Of a stretch of 64,000 bases of DNA, positions 55,440-63,873 are shown one piece after another. Location: positions 149,391 through 213,390 of the forward strand of contig JAOAQX010000028.1 of the NCBI GenBank assembly GCA_025210805.1, read 5' to 3'. The translations under genes and the position numbers were made by a program. The notes under the pieces were generated by a model. That model worked only from the letters and a program-made list of their open reading frames with translations. It did no database searches and was not told the DNA's origin. Each line of letters starts with the position of its first letter. Position 1 is the first letter of the stretch. The stretch is from Flavobacteriales bacterium. GTDB taxonomy: Bacteria > Bacteroidota > Bacteroidia > Flavobacteriales > CAJXXR01.

Positions 55440-57557
55440 CTATCTTTTGATGCTTATTGTTCCTTTAAAAATATCGTTTTTTTGATTGTTGGTTTCATAA
55501 ATATAGATATAACTCCCAGCTTCTGCAGGTGATCCATCTATTGTACCATCCCAATCTCCTTGGTAGTTATATTTCTCATAAATCAGTTTTCCCCATCGAT
55601 CAAAGATTCTTAAAGTTGATTCTTGGAAAAGGTGATTTCCTACGATCTCAAATTGATCATTAATTCCATCTCCATTGGGAGAGAAGCCTGTAGGGATTTT
55701 AAAACAGGTATTTCCTCCAATTTCATTCCCCTCGGCATAAAAATTAAAGGTTCCGCTACATCCATTAGAGTCTGTTATCATTACTTCGTAATAACCCGTT
55801 TCTGTAATGGTTAATTGCTGTTCTGTTTCTTCATCTTGCCATTTAAAATCATAAGGAGGTGTTCCACCACTTGGGAAAACTTTTATATATCCTTCATCAT
55901 CTACACAAGGGTCAAAGAAAATGGTAGAACTGGCGAGTATTTGAGTCCCTTTTTCAACAATAAAAATAGAATCCCAGGTACATCCATACTCATCGGTTAC
56001 AGTGAGTTCATAAGCCCCACCTGCTAAGTTCTTCAAAGAGCTTGTAGAGTCTCCATTAGACCATTTGAAAGAGATATCAGAGTCGCTATAGAATTTTGTA
56101 CTGATGCTCCCTTTTGAGTCTGAAGCACAAGTATTATGGGTCATTTCGTGAGTGATAAGATACACACCACCATTGTTTTCATAGGTAATTATTGTGTCAA
56201 AAGAACATCCTCCAGGTTCTGTTACTTCAAATTTATAGATTCCTGAATCCACATTAATATAGTTGTTTCCAAAAACCTCTGTTTCATTGATTTTTACTGT
56301 GTAGTTATTTGTGGTTCCTCCGCTTATTTGATATCCAATAGCACCATTGGCATCACCACAAGTTGGTTCAACTAAGTTAAAAGCAATTTGAATATTTTCT
56401 ACGGGGATAATTTCGATAGGAACTGTTTTCTCACAGTTTCTAGAGTCAATTACGGTTACACTATTGTTTTCACTTAGTTGGACTTCATTGGTGAAGGTGT
56501 TTTTGGTGCTATCAGACCAGATGATTTGATAAGGGGCGTTTCCTCCAGCTATGGAAATAGTAACATTTGTGGTAGTACTAGAGCAGTTGATAGGCGTGTA
56601 GTTGTATTGAATATTTATTGCAGATCCTGTATCAATTACAAATGGAACAATTTTTTGACAAGAAGAAGCATCCGTAATGCTTAATTCATAATTTCCGGCT
56701 GTGGCTGCATTCGTATCACTCAAAGTCCAGTTAAAAGTATAGGGCGGATTTCCACCAGATACATTAGCTGTTACAGCATAAAGATTGGTGTCGCAATCAA
56801 TAATTTGTGTATTCACTGAGGCAATTATTTCTGGCTGACTGTTAATGGTGTAATTAATTTGTTTTTCACATCCACTATTGTCAGTAACTTTTACAGTATG
56901 ATTTCCAGGAGGCACTGCTGTGGAATCAATACCATCCCAGTCTATTTGATAATTACCTGTTCCTCCTGTGATAAAAAGATTGATTTTACCAGAGTCTGAA
57001 TGGCAGAGTGCATGGGTAGGAATGGGGTACACCTGAAGAGCAGGGTTATTGGTTATCGAAATACTCAAAGAGTCTTTGCATCCTGTGGCATCGGTTACCC
57101 AAACTTTGTAATTTCCAATGGCAAGATTTTCAGCGGTGCTATCTAAGTCTCCATTGGACCATTGAAATGTATAAGGAGGATTTCCTCCAGAAACACTTAC
57201 TACACCTTCTCCTAGTTGTCCTGCACAGCTAGGGTAAACACTTTGATCTGTAAGGCTCATTCCTGGGACATCAACTACTTGAAAACCTAAGACTCCTGTT
57301 GCACCATTTTGATCGGTAACATTAACACCATAGAATCCAGCAGATAAACTGTCAATGTCTTCGGTGCTTTTACCGTTGGACCATACATAGGTATAGGGGC
57401 TTACTCCACCAGAAACCGTAATGTCTATTTTTCCAGTTGGCCCATTTCCACAGTTGTTATTGTTGAGTACTGTTCCAGATATATTTATCTGAGCCTGAAT
57501 ATTTGTATATGAAAAGAAGAAAAAGATAAAGCTAAAAGCCAGTATTTTATTCGTCAT
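55440..57557 (-). CDS. SprB-repeat surface protein with type B gliding-motility C-terminal domain
   Basis: An exported protein of 705 residues from the ATG at 57557 (signal I-Q-A-Q). It holds about eight SprB-type units of ~70-90 residues, each with G-G-x-P-P-Y-T-F-x-W-S/T-N-G or similar and ending near V-T-D-x-x-G-C. The last ~90 residues form a gliding-motility C-terminal (type B T9SS) domain with P-T-G-F-S-P-N-G-D-G-I-N-D and I-F-D-R-W-G. It is likely a surface adhesin secreted through T9SS, aided by the downstream PorP/SprF protein. Confidence 0.9.
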   Translation of the reverse strand: MTNKILAFSFIFFFFSYTNIQAQINISGTVLNNNNCGNGPTGKIDITVSGGVSPYTYVWSNGKSTEDIDSLSAGFYGVNVTDQNGATGVLGFQVVDVPGMSLTDQSVYPSCAGQLGEGVVSVSGGNPPYTFQWSNGDLDSTAENLAIGNYKVWVTDATGCKDSLSISITNNPALQVYPIPTHALCHSDSGKINLFITGGTGNYQIDWDGIDSTAVPPGNHTVKVTDNSGCEKQINYTINSQPEIIASVNTQIIDCDTNLYAVTANVSGGNPPYTFNWTLSDTNAATAGNYELSITDASSCQKIVPFVIDTGSAINIQYNYTPINCSSTTTNVTISIAGGNAPYQIIWSDSTKNTFTNEVQLSENNSVTVIDSRNCEKTVPIEIIPVENIQIAFNLVEPTCGDANGAIGYQISGGTTNNYTVKINETEVFGNNYINVDSGIYKFEVTEPGGCSFDTIITYENNGGVYLITHEMTHNTCASDSKGSISTKFYSDSDISFKWSNGDSTSSLKNLAGGAYELTVTDEYGCTWDSIFIVEKGTQILASSTIFFDPCVDDEGYIKVFPSGGTPPYDFKWQDEETEQQLTITETGYYEVMITDSNGCSGTFNFYAEGNEIGGNTCFKIPTGFSPNGDGINDQFEIVGNHLFQESTLRIFDRWGKLIYEKYNYQGDWDGTIDGSPAEAGSYIYIYETNNQKNDIFKGTISIKR

Positions 57558-57654
57558 ATTTTTGTTGATTTGAAACAAAAATAAGGAAATGTTTAGTTCT
57601 ATATCTAAAAAAGCATAAATTCGATGAGATAAATCCAAATAAAGTCGTTGAAGG

Positions 57655-58335
57655 ATGATAGAAAATTTCAAAAAAACAACTCGTAGCCTTTTCGTCGGAC
57701 TAGTTATAATGGGCTTTTTTCAAGCTCAAGCTCAGTCTGGTTTCCTTGATAAAACGTGGGAGCATCGTGATTCTGAAGTAAAGATGTGGATCAGTAGTGA
57801 AAAAGGAAACACTTTTACTATAGATGGAAAAAATGGACAGCAAAAAGTGCATATTTCTGGAGATCTGACCCTTGTGGAGTTGAATCAATACCAGTTTGTG
57901 GATTCACGTACCAGTTGTAAAATCGATGTGAAATTTTATGACCAATATACTTTAGATTTTCAATCAGAACAGTGTGAAGCTTATTTTGGAAACGAAAAAG
58001 TTGCTGGAATTTTTCAGTCTGAAGATCATCGTGATTTGTCGGAACTTATTACTGGGGTTCAAAACGACTCTCTCAATATGCTTTTTGAGTCTTATTTACC
58101 AGCGGACTATCAACATATTTTAAAAGAGGATTGTTTAGCAAAAGTAATTACTACAGATAGTCTTGGAAACAACATGTTTTTGGGAGGAGAAAGTATTGAA
58201 AGAGTTTTTGATGCACCTTTATTTGTAGCTATAGAACTTAATAAAAATTGGCAGTTTTATATCAAAACTCAGCAAGGTTATCATATCTTAAATGAGAAGA
58301 AAAAATATTCGTTTCCTTGGTTGAATGTTGAGTAA
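57655..58335 (+). CDS. Exported hypothetical protein
   Basis: A protein of 226 residues with a signal peptide (Q-A-Q-A-Q cleavage region). The mature part is beta-rich with polar loops and two cysteines (near S-R-T-S-C-K and S-E-Q-C-E) that could form a disulfide. No family is recognised. It is a single gene, transcribed away from the SprB-like gene and ended by the terminator at 58383. Confidence 0.65.
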   Translation: MIENFKKTTRSLFVGLVIMGFFQAQAQSGFLDKTWEHRDSEVKMWISSEKGNTFTIDGKNGQQKVHISGDLTLVELNQYQFVDSRTSCKIDVKFYDQYTLDFQSEQCEAYFGNEKVAGIFQSEDHRDLSELITGVQNDSLNMLFESYLPADYQHILKEDCLAKVITTDSLGNNMFLGGESIERVFDAPLFVAIELNKNWQFYIKTQQGYHILNEKKKYSFPWLNVE

Positions 58336-58382
58336 TCGTTTCGCTATTAATTCAACGTAGGTTAAAGAATAGATTAAAGCAT

Positions 58383-58411
58383 AAAAAAGCCCAGAATTTC
58401 TGGGCTTTTTT
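58383..58411. terminator. Bidirectional intrinsic terminator between the 57655 gene and dnaA
   Basis: AAAAAAGCCCAG (58383-58394) pairs with CTGGGCTTTTTT (58400-58411). T-tracts lie on both strands, so it can serve the convergent 57655 gene and dnaA. Confidence 0.88.
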
Positions 58412-58436
58412 ATAATCATTGTAAACTAAAAATCAA

Positions 58437-59837
58437 CTAATCCTTTTTTAGTTTTCTTTCTAAGCTTCCGATATCGTTATTGAACGATTTATCAATATCC
58501 ATAAGGTTTTTTACGGTTTTCAATGCATGGAGTACCGTTGCGTGGTCTCGTCCGCCTATTTCTTTCCCGATTTTTACCAATGAATTCTTAGTATATTTTT
58601 TTGCTAAAAACATAGCAACTTGTCTTGCTTGTACTATTGGACGTTTTCTGGTTTTACTTTGTAATGCATCCATACTCACATTGTAGTGTTCACACACAAT
58701 TAATTGGATTGTATGAATGGTAACTTCGTGTACTCGTTGTGAAACAAATCTTCTTACAACTTGTTCTGCTAAGCTAATAGTGATTTCTTCTCTGAGTAAT
58801 GAAGCTTGAGCAACAAGAGAGATTAATACACCTTCTAGTTCACGGATATTTGTGTTGATAGAAGAGGCTAAATAATCTACAACCTCAGCGTCCATTTCGA
58901 TATTCTCTTGAGCCAATTTTCTTTGCAGTACTTCAAAGCGCATTTCATAGCTTGGTTTGTCAATTTCAGCAGAGAGTCCCCACTTAAAACGAGAAAGAAG
59001 CCTTTGTTCTACACCTTGAATTTCTACAGGAGCACGGTCTGATGTAAGAATCAGTTGCTTTCCATGTTGGTGAAGATGGTTGAAAATATGGAAGAAGATA
59101 TCTTGGGTCTTTTCTTTTCCTGCAAAAAATTGAACGTCGTCAATAATCAGTACGTCAATCATTTGATAGAAATGAAGGAAGTCGTTTTTGGTATTTTTTC
59201 TGATAGAATCTATATACTGCTGCGTAAATTTTTCGGCAGAAACATACAGGACTCTTTTATCTGGAAAACTCATCAATGTTTCATTCCCAATTGCATGGGC
59301 CAAATGAGTTTTACCAAGACCTACACCCCCATAAAATAATAGTGGGTTGAAGGAAGTTCCTCCAGGTCTTTGAGCAACAGCAAATCCAGCAGAACGAGCT
59401 AGTTTATTTGAATTTCCCTCTACAAATGAATCAAATCGATAATTGACATTCAATTGCGAATCAAAGTCAATTTGCATAGGAGCTTTAAAAGGATTGCTCA
59501 TCACCAATTCTTTTGATTGATTAATGATTGATTTTCCTTTTTTGTTCTGTGGTGTGTTTTCTAAGTTGTTGGATTTTAATTTTTTATCCGACGATATTGA
59601 ATATACCAATTTCCCTTCCGGACCTAACTGTAAGGTAATTGCTTCTTTCAAAATACCCACATAATGCTCCTCTAACCATTCGTAGAAGAATTTACTGGGT
59701 ACCGAAATATGCAATACATTTCCCTTAAGTTTAAGCGGATGTATCGGGCCAAACCATGTTTTAAAACTTTGAGTGCTTACGTTTTGACGTATGAACTCAA
59801 GGCAGCTTTGCCAGATATTTTCAGGAGTTTTTTGCAT
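58437..59837 (-). CDS. dnaA: Chromosomal replication initiator protein DnaA
   Basis: A DnaA of 466 residues. Domain I occupies ~1-80. The AAA+ core has Walker A G-G-V-G-L-G-K-T (170-177) and Walker B L-I-I-D-D-V-Q-F. The C-terminal DNA-binding signature is G-R-D-H-A-T-V-L-H-A. It opens the origin at DnaA boxes. No gene lies between its start and 60086, and I saw no convincing TTATNCACA boxes there. Confidence 0.96.
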   Translation of the reverse strand: MQKTPENIWQSCLEFIRQNVSTQSFKTWFGPIHPLKLKGNVLHISVPSKFFYEWLEEHYVGILKEAITLQLGPEGKLVYSISSDKKLKSNNLENTPQNKKGKSIINQSKELVMSNPFKAPMQIDFDSQLNVNYRFDSFVEGNSNKLARSAGFAVAQRPGGTSFNPLLFYGGVGLGKTHLAHAIGNETLMSFPDKRVLYVSAEKFTQQYIDSIRKNTKNDFLHFYQMIDVLIIDDVQFFAGKEKTQDIFFHIFNHLHQHGKQLILTSDRAPVEIQGVEQRLLSRFKWGLSAEIDKPSYEMRFEVLQRKLAQENIEMDAEVVDYLASSINTNIRELEGVLISLVAQASLLREEITISLAEQVVRRFVSQRVHEVTIHTIQLIVCEHYNVSMDALQSKTRKRPIVQARQVAMFLAKKYTKNSLVKIGKEIGGRDHATVLHALKTVKNLMDIDKSFNNDIGSLERKLKKD

Positions 59838-59988
59838 TAAATTTTATTAAAAAACGGTGTTTATTGTTAAACCTGATTTAGTCTTTAAATCGGTACAAAA
59901 TTGGGACAAATATTTTTCTTAAAAAAATGATTTAGGACTTGACTATTAATTATTTTTTTCGGATTATTAGAATAGGCGAAAAAAAGCA

Positions 59989-60013
59989 CGTAGTGACACA
60001 AAATGTCACTACG
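59989..60013 (-). terminator. Hairpin between the metallophosphatase gene and dnaA
   Basis: A perfect 10-bp stem (CGTAGTGACA 59989-59998 with TGTCACTACG 60004-60013) and a 5-base loop. On the minus strand it is followed within a few bases by TTTTTTT (59979-59985), so it likely ends the 5'-nucleotidase operon. The remainder of 59838-60086 shows no gene. Confidence 0.65.
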
Positions 60014-60086
60014 CATGCTAAAGCCTTTATATAGGCGTAGTTGCGTTTTTCAACACAACAATAGATATTGTTAATGGTATTTTTAC

Positions 60087-61007
60087 TTAATTAATATGTT
60101 GATTATTAGATGAATGAATCATTTTTTCAGAGATCGATTTTGGCACAAAAAATTCCACTTTACCTAATTGTAATCCGCCCCAACCTGCTTGATTTACTAG
60201 TACTTTCTTACCATTTTTGTTATTCACTTCCGTTGCTTTTTCGAGGAAAGTATGTGTGTGTCCTCCGATAATTAAATCAGTGTATTTTACCTCTTCCGCT
60301 AAGGCTAAATCAGATACCTTATTGGACTTGTATTTGTAGCCCAAATGTGATAAACAAATGATGAGTTTACAGCCTTCTTCTTTGAGTTGTTTTTCGGTCT
60401 CTTTCATTTGTTGAATAGGATCAAGGTATTTAACTCCTTTACATAAGTTGTCAGGAACTAAACCTTTTATTTCTATTCCCAATCCGTACACTCCAATTTT
60501 AATTCCTGATCGATTAAAAATACGATAAGGTTTAATGAATTCTTGCAAATCGGTATTTTCCACATCATAGTTGGCAACAAGTGTAGAAAACTTGGCTCGC
60601 TTTAATTGATTTTTTAATCCATCAATACCAATATCAAAATCATGATTACCAATTGTAGCGGCATCATATTTCATATAATTCATTACATCATACTCAAGTT
60701 TCCCTTTATAAAGGTTGAAATAGGGCGTTCCTTGAAAAATGTCTCCAGCATCGAATAGTAAGACATTTTTTTCTTCTTTTCTGATGGTGGAAATTAAATG
60801 CGCTCTTGCAGCAGCTCCACCTTGGAGTGCAAATTTTGAATGATTCTTTGGGAATGGGTCAATATGAGAGTGAACATCATTGGTATGAAGAATGGTTATT
60901 TTTTCTAGCTCTTCTTCTTTTCCAAAAGCTGGAAGCCATGAATACGTTAATCCTGCTCCCGCTAGAAGGCTTGTTCGTTTTATAAAAAGTCGTCTATTAG
61001 TTTTCAT
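60087..61007 (-). CDS. Exported metallophosphatase (5'-nucleotidase N-terminal domain)
   Basis: A protein of 306 residues from the ATG at 61007, which opens a twin-arginine-like signal (N-R-R-L-F-I-K-R). Metal-site motifs: H-T-N-D-V-H-S-H, D-A-G-D-I-F-Q, G-N-H-D-F-D and G-G-H-T-H-T-F. It is the metallophosphatase half of a UshA-type 5'-nucleotidase; the C-terminal half is the separate gene upstream, overlapping by 11 bases. It acts in the periplasm on nucleotides or sugar nucleotides. Confidence 0.88.
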   Translation of the reverse strand: MKTNRRLFIKRTSLLAGAGLTYSWLPAFGKEEELEKITILHTNDVHSHIDPFPKNHSKFALQGGAAARAHLISTIRKEEKNVLLFDAGDIFQGTPYFNLYKGKLEYDVMNYMKYDAATIGNHDFDIGIDGLKNQLKRAKFSTLVANYDVENTDLQEFIKPYRIFNRSGIKIGVYGLGIEIKGLVPDNLCKGVKYLDPIQQMKETEKQLKEEGCKLIICLSHLGYKYKSNKVSDLALAEEVKYTDLIIGGHTHTFLEKATEVNNKNGKKVLVNQAGWGGLQLGKVEFFVPKSISEKMIHSSNNQHIN

Positions 61008-61752
61008 AGATAATTCTTTCCTCTTCGTTAGCAATAATTTTTGGATTCTTTTTAAAATAGTCTATAATGAGATCTCTAATTTTTATCTCAGAATTTTTTC
61101 TTTCTATAGGATTTGACAAAAAGGACATTCTATCTCCTCCATTTGCCAAATAGTCTGATGTGGCAACCCAATATTCCTTATGTGAATCAAATTCTTCTCC
61201 ATTAATAGAAATATGGCTTGTTCCATCTTTTGTGAATTTAAGTTCCATTCCACTTATCGGTTCTCCATTTCTCTTTTTAAGATATTTCACCATTGGGATG
61301 ATGGAGTCTCCATTTAGTCTTAATAGAACAACGGTGTTGTCAAAAGGCATGAGTTCATATACATTTCCCAAAGTAATATCACCCTTTGGAAGACTATTTC
61401 TTATACCACCATAATTTACAAGACAGAAATCCACTTCCTGTTTAAATATATGTTCCGATTCAAAATGTACCATATCCGCCATCAGATTTGTCATGGCAGA
61501 TTGTGGTCTCTTTTTCACCATACCTTTATTTGTCTGGGTGAGCACAGAACTCATCCTTTTTTGCATATCCTTTCTGTAAAAGGTAAGTTGCCTGTCTAGC
61601 GTGGTGTCTATTTGCTTATTTTCAACCGGAGTGTTCTCTTGTGCGTATTGATAATTGTTTGCCGATTCTTTTTGATTGTTCGTTTTTTGAGCTTCTTTAC
61701 ATGAGCTTAATGAAAATCCTATAATAAGAACGGTTAAAATTGTTTGCTTCAT
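60997..61752 (-). CDS. 5'-nucleotidase C-terminal domain lipoprotein
   Basis: A lipoprotein of 251 residues (signal S-L-S-S-C, lipid cysteine 18). It contains the 5_nucleotid_C domain: L-V-N-Y-G-G-I-R-N-S-L-P-K-G, then A-T-S-D-Y-L-A-N-G-G-D near the end. The Asn-Gly substrate-binding loops are seen. Together with the next gene it makes a complete 5'-nucleotidase from two chains. A TACATTTG element lies on the minus strand at 61861-61868; the rest of the 61753-62024 gap shows no gene. Confidence 0.88.
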   Translation of the reverse strand: MKQTILTVLIIGFSLSSCKEAQKTNNQKESANNYQYAQENTPVENKQIDTTLDRQLTFYRKDMQKRMSSVLTQTNKGMVKKRPQSAMTNLMADMVHFESEHIFKQEVDFCLVNYGGIRNSLPKGDITLGNVYELMPFDNTVVLLRLNGDSIIPMVKYLKKRNGEPISGMELKFTKDGTSHISINGEEFDSHKEYWVATSDYLANGGDRMSFLSNPIERKNSEIKIRDLIIDYFKKNPKIIANEEERIIYEN

Positions 61753-62024
61753 ATAGAAATGAATAATGTTTAGTGTTCAATGAAATCCTTACCTACAATT
61801 TTGTGTTCAGAACATTTTTATGATACCGTAAATAAGAAATGAAGGTAGGGTGTATTCGTACAAATGTACATACTTTAGCTCTCAGTAGGTAAATGAAAAA
61901 TCAAAGTTCACTTTAAGATAATATATGTTTTCTCTAAGTACCGAAGAAAATTTAGGGATTTATGAACTAAACGATAAGGTGAATTATTTCAATGGTTAAT
62001 ATGTTTCTTCTGTTATTTTGATTA

Positions 62025-62528
62025 TTACTTTAATGCTTTTGGTGATTGATTAGGAAGAAGCCATTCAAAAATAAAGATATTTTTTACGATTTTTCGCTTA
62101 TGATTTTTGTCAGAGATCGTTAGTTTCAGATTGCAAAATTCTTTAATTACAAAATAGGCTTTTATTGTTGATGCTGCTAGAGCAATTAATAGAGAAATTT
62201 CTTTCTGAATTTTGAGCATCTCCGCTAAAAGGATAATTATACCTATGTAATAAATAAAAAAAGAGAAAAGGAATTTAATTTGCCATGTCCTAATAAACAC
62301 ATTATCAGATATTTTTTTGTTTGATAGCTTAATTAATTTACGATTTTTGTAATTAATCCACTGATTCAGAATAAATGAACAGAATAAATAGACTAAAGCT
62401 CCGAATAGTTTGAAGTCTGCAAAATCAACCATGTTGATATAGGCGGATTTTATGATAATGATAAGAAGTCCTGTGAAGAATAATATCATAGATATGTACT
62501 GGATTAGTATTGTCGCTTTTTCTTTCAT
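62025..62528 (-). CDS. Small membrane protein of unknown function
   Basis: A protein of 167 residues with about four hydrophobic helices (around 7-28, 40-58, 87-107 and 112-132) and a basic C-terminal part. No family recognised. It stands alone between the 5'-nucleotidase genes and a stretch with a broken coding fragment. Confidence 0.55.
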   Translation of the reverse strand: MKEKATILIQYISMILFFTGLLIIIIKSAYINMVDFADFKLFGALVYLFCSFILNQWINYKNRKLIKLSNKKISDNVFIRTWQIKFLFSFFIYYIGIIILLAEMLKIQKEISLLIALAASTIKAYFVIKEFCNLKLTISDKNHKRKIVKNIFIFEWLLPNQSPKALK

Positions 62529-62669
62529 ATTTCTATACTAATTTGTACGATGATGATTTTTTTCTGATCTAACTAATATATGCAATATCTATTAGTTTCG
62601 GAATGTTTATGCTGTAATGATATAGATGATGTTTAATTGAGAAGAAGTGAAATCTATATTTTACTATTC

Positions 62670-62875
62670 AATTCTTTTTATTAGCAAGCTCACGTAACTT
62701 ATCATAAAGAGTAAAGTAAACACAATATTGGTAATCGTCAAATCTGTTTCTGTATTCTGTAATAGATACAGAACAGTATTGAGTGTTTTTTCCAGTATGT
62801 TTTGGGTGGGAAGTAGATTTCGATTTTATGTGGCAGTATATATATAAGCATAGGGGATATTCATGTTCGCTCTCT
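62670..62875 (-). pseudogene. Orphan coding fragment without start codon
   Basis: On the minus strand one frame is open from about 62875 to TGA at 62670-62672, with no ATG. It reads H-P-K-H-T-G-K-N-T-Q-Y-C-S-V and later F-D-D-Y-Q-Y-C-V-Y-F-T-L-Y-D-K-L-R-E-L-A. The composition is clearly protein-like, with aromatic and charged residues in a natural mix, so it looks like the C-terminal tail of a gene whose front is lost or shifted. Family unknown. The rest of 62529-62990 shows nothing else. Confidence 0.4.
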
Positions 62876-62962
62876 TATGTATTATATATAGTGTATAAAG
62901 TGGGTGCTTGTGTAGAAAATATAATATGGCTGTTTTATCACCATACACATAAGATGAAATAT

Positions 62963-62970
62963 TATCTTTG
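62963..62970 (+). promoter_or_regulatory. Probable -7 element of queD
   Basis: TATCTTTG (TAnnTTTG) ends 20 bases before the ATG at 62991. No -33 TTG at the expected distance. Confidence 0.45.
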
Positions 62971-62990
62971 CTCTCAAATTTAGAAATAAG

Positions 62991-63428
62991 ATGAACAATA
63001 TACGACTGACAAAAGTTTTTGATTTCGAAACAGCGCATGCTTTAGATGGCTATGATGGGAAATGTGTAAACATCCATGGACATTCTTATGTTTTAAAAGT
63101 AACCGTTATTGGTAAGCCGATATCAGATTCTCAAAATGTCAAACGAGGAATGGTGATTGATTTTGGAGATTTAAAAGATATCGTGAAGAAGCATATTATT
63201 AATATATATGATCACGGGCTTGTTTTAAGGGAGGATTCTCGATTTGCAGGAATAGAGGAGAAGCATCAAAAGGTTATATATAAGAAATACCAACCAACCT
63301 GTGAGAATATGATTATTGATTTTGCGGAGATATTAAAACCACTATTGCCTCATGGAGTAAGATTACATTCTTTATATCTTCAAGAAACAGGTAATAGTTA
63401 TGCGGAATGGTTTGCCTCGGATAATTAG
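62991..63428 (+). CDS. queD: 6-carboxy-tetrahydropterin synthase (QueD/PTPS family)
   Basis: A protein of 145 residues. Zinc ligands are His16 (in F-E-T-A-H-A-L) and His29 and His31 (H-G-H-S-Y); the catalytic cysteine is likely Cys25. The tail has the substrate glutamate in L-Q-E-T-G-N-S. QueD makes 6-carboxytetrahydropterin for queuosine; the close PTPS homologue makes 6-pyruvoyl-tetrahydropterin. Neither assignment can be excluded without other pathway genes, none of which are here. Confidence 0.88.
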   Translation: MNNIRLTKVFDFETAHALDGYDGKCVNIHGHSYVLKVTVIGKPISDSQNVKRGMVIDFGDLKDIVKKHIINIYDHGLVLREDSRFAGIEEKHQKVIYKKYQPTCENMIIDFAEILKPLLPHGVRLHSLYLQETGNSYAEWFASDN

Positions 63429-63625
63429 ATTGAAGTTTGAATGATTTTTTTTGAGGTAATAAATATGGTAGGAAAATAAGCTTGAGCCTATAGAAATCTA
63501 CGTTTATATCCCGCTAAGTTCATTTGTTGAAAAAAATAATCAAAAACATTTCATGGTAAAATGTTCAAAGTCTTTACTTTGTGATAAAGTGGGTAAAAAA
63601 ACTTCAAAAAAAACTCTGAAAGTGC

Positions 63626-63655
63626 TTTGTTCTTTGAAAAAATCATATACATTTG
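63626..63655 (+). promoter_or_regulatory. rRNA operon promoter P1
   Basis: TTTG (63626-63629), 18 bases, TACATTTG (63648-63655), matching the Bacteroidota consensus. The sequence after it, CACTCGC, is also found after P2. It lies about 220 bases before the 16S start. Confidence 0.8.
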
Positions 63656-63753
63656 CACTCGCTATTACCAACGGGTAACACGGCAAACAAAGCCGATGAA
63701 TTGACAAGTTGAGATTGAGGAAAAACAAATCAAAAACTTTTTTCGAAAAAAGT

Positions 63754-63784
63754 TTTGCTAATTCAAAAATAGTTTTTACATTTG
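63754..63784 (+). promoter_or_regulatory. rRNA operon promoter P2
   Basis: TTTG (63754-63757), 19 bases, TACATTTG (63777-63784). The 15-base stretch TACATTTGCACTCGC is identical to the one at P1, so the two are tandem duplicated promoters for the rRNA operon. P2 lies about 90 bases before the 16S start. Between queD and P1 no gene is seen. Confidence 0.85.
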
Positions 63785-63873
63785 CACTCGCAATCACAAA
63801 ATGATAGCACACGATCTTTGATATTTTAGGAAAGGAAGAAAGAAATTTTGAGCCAAAAAACACAAACAATTTT

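Noticed and set aside
59838..60086. Replication origin upstream of dnaA
   Set aside because: No DnaA-box cluster or AT-rich unwinding repeat was found, only a hairpin best explained as a terminator.
62826..63038. A 70-codon minus-strand frame overlapping the start of queD
   Set aside because: It runs antisense over the clear queD start and its promoter and has no independent support.
63540..63869. A 109-codon minus-strand frame in the rRNA leader
   Set aside because: It is antisense to the two rRNA promoters and consists of repeated leader sequence.
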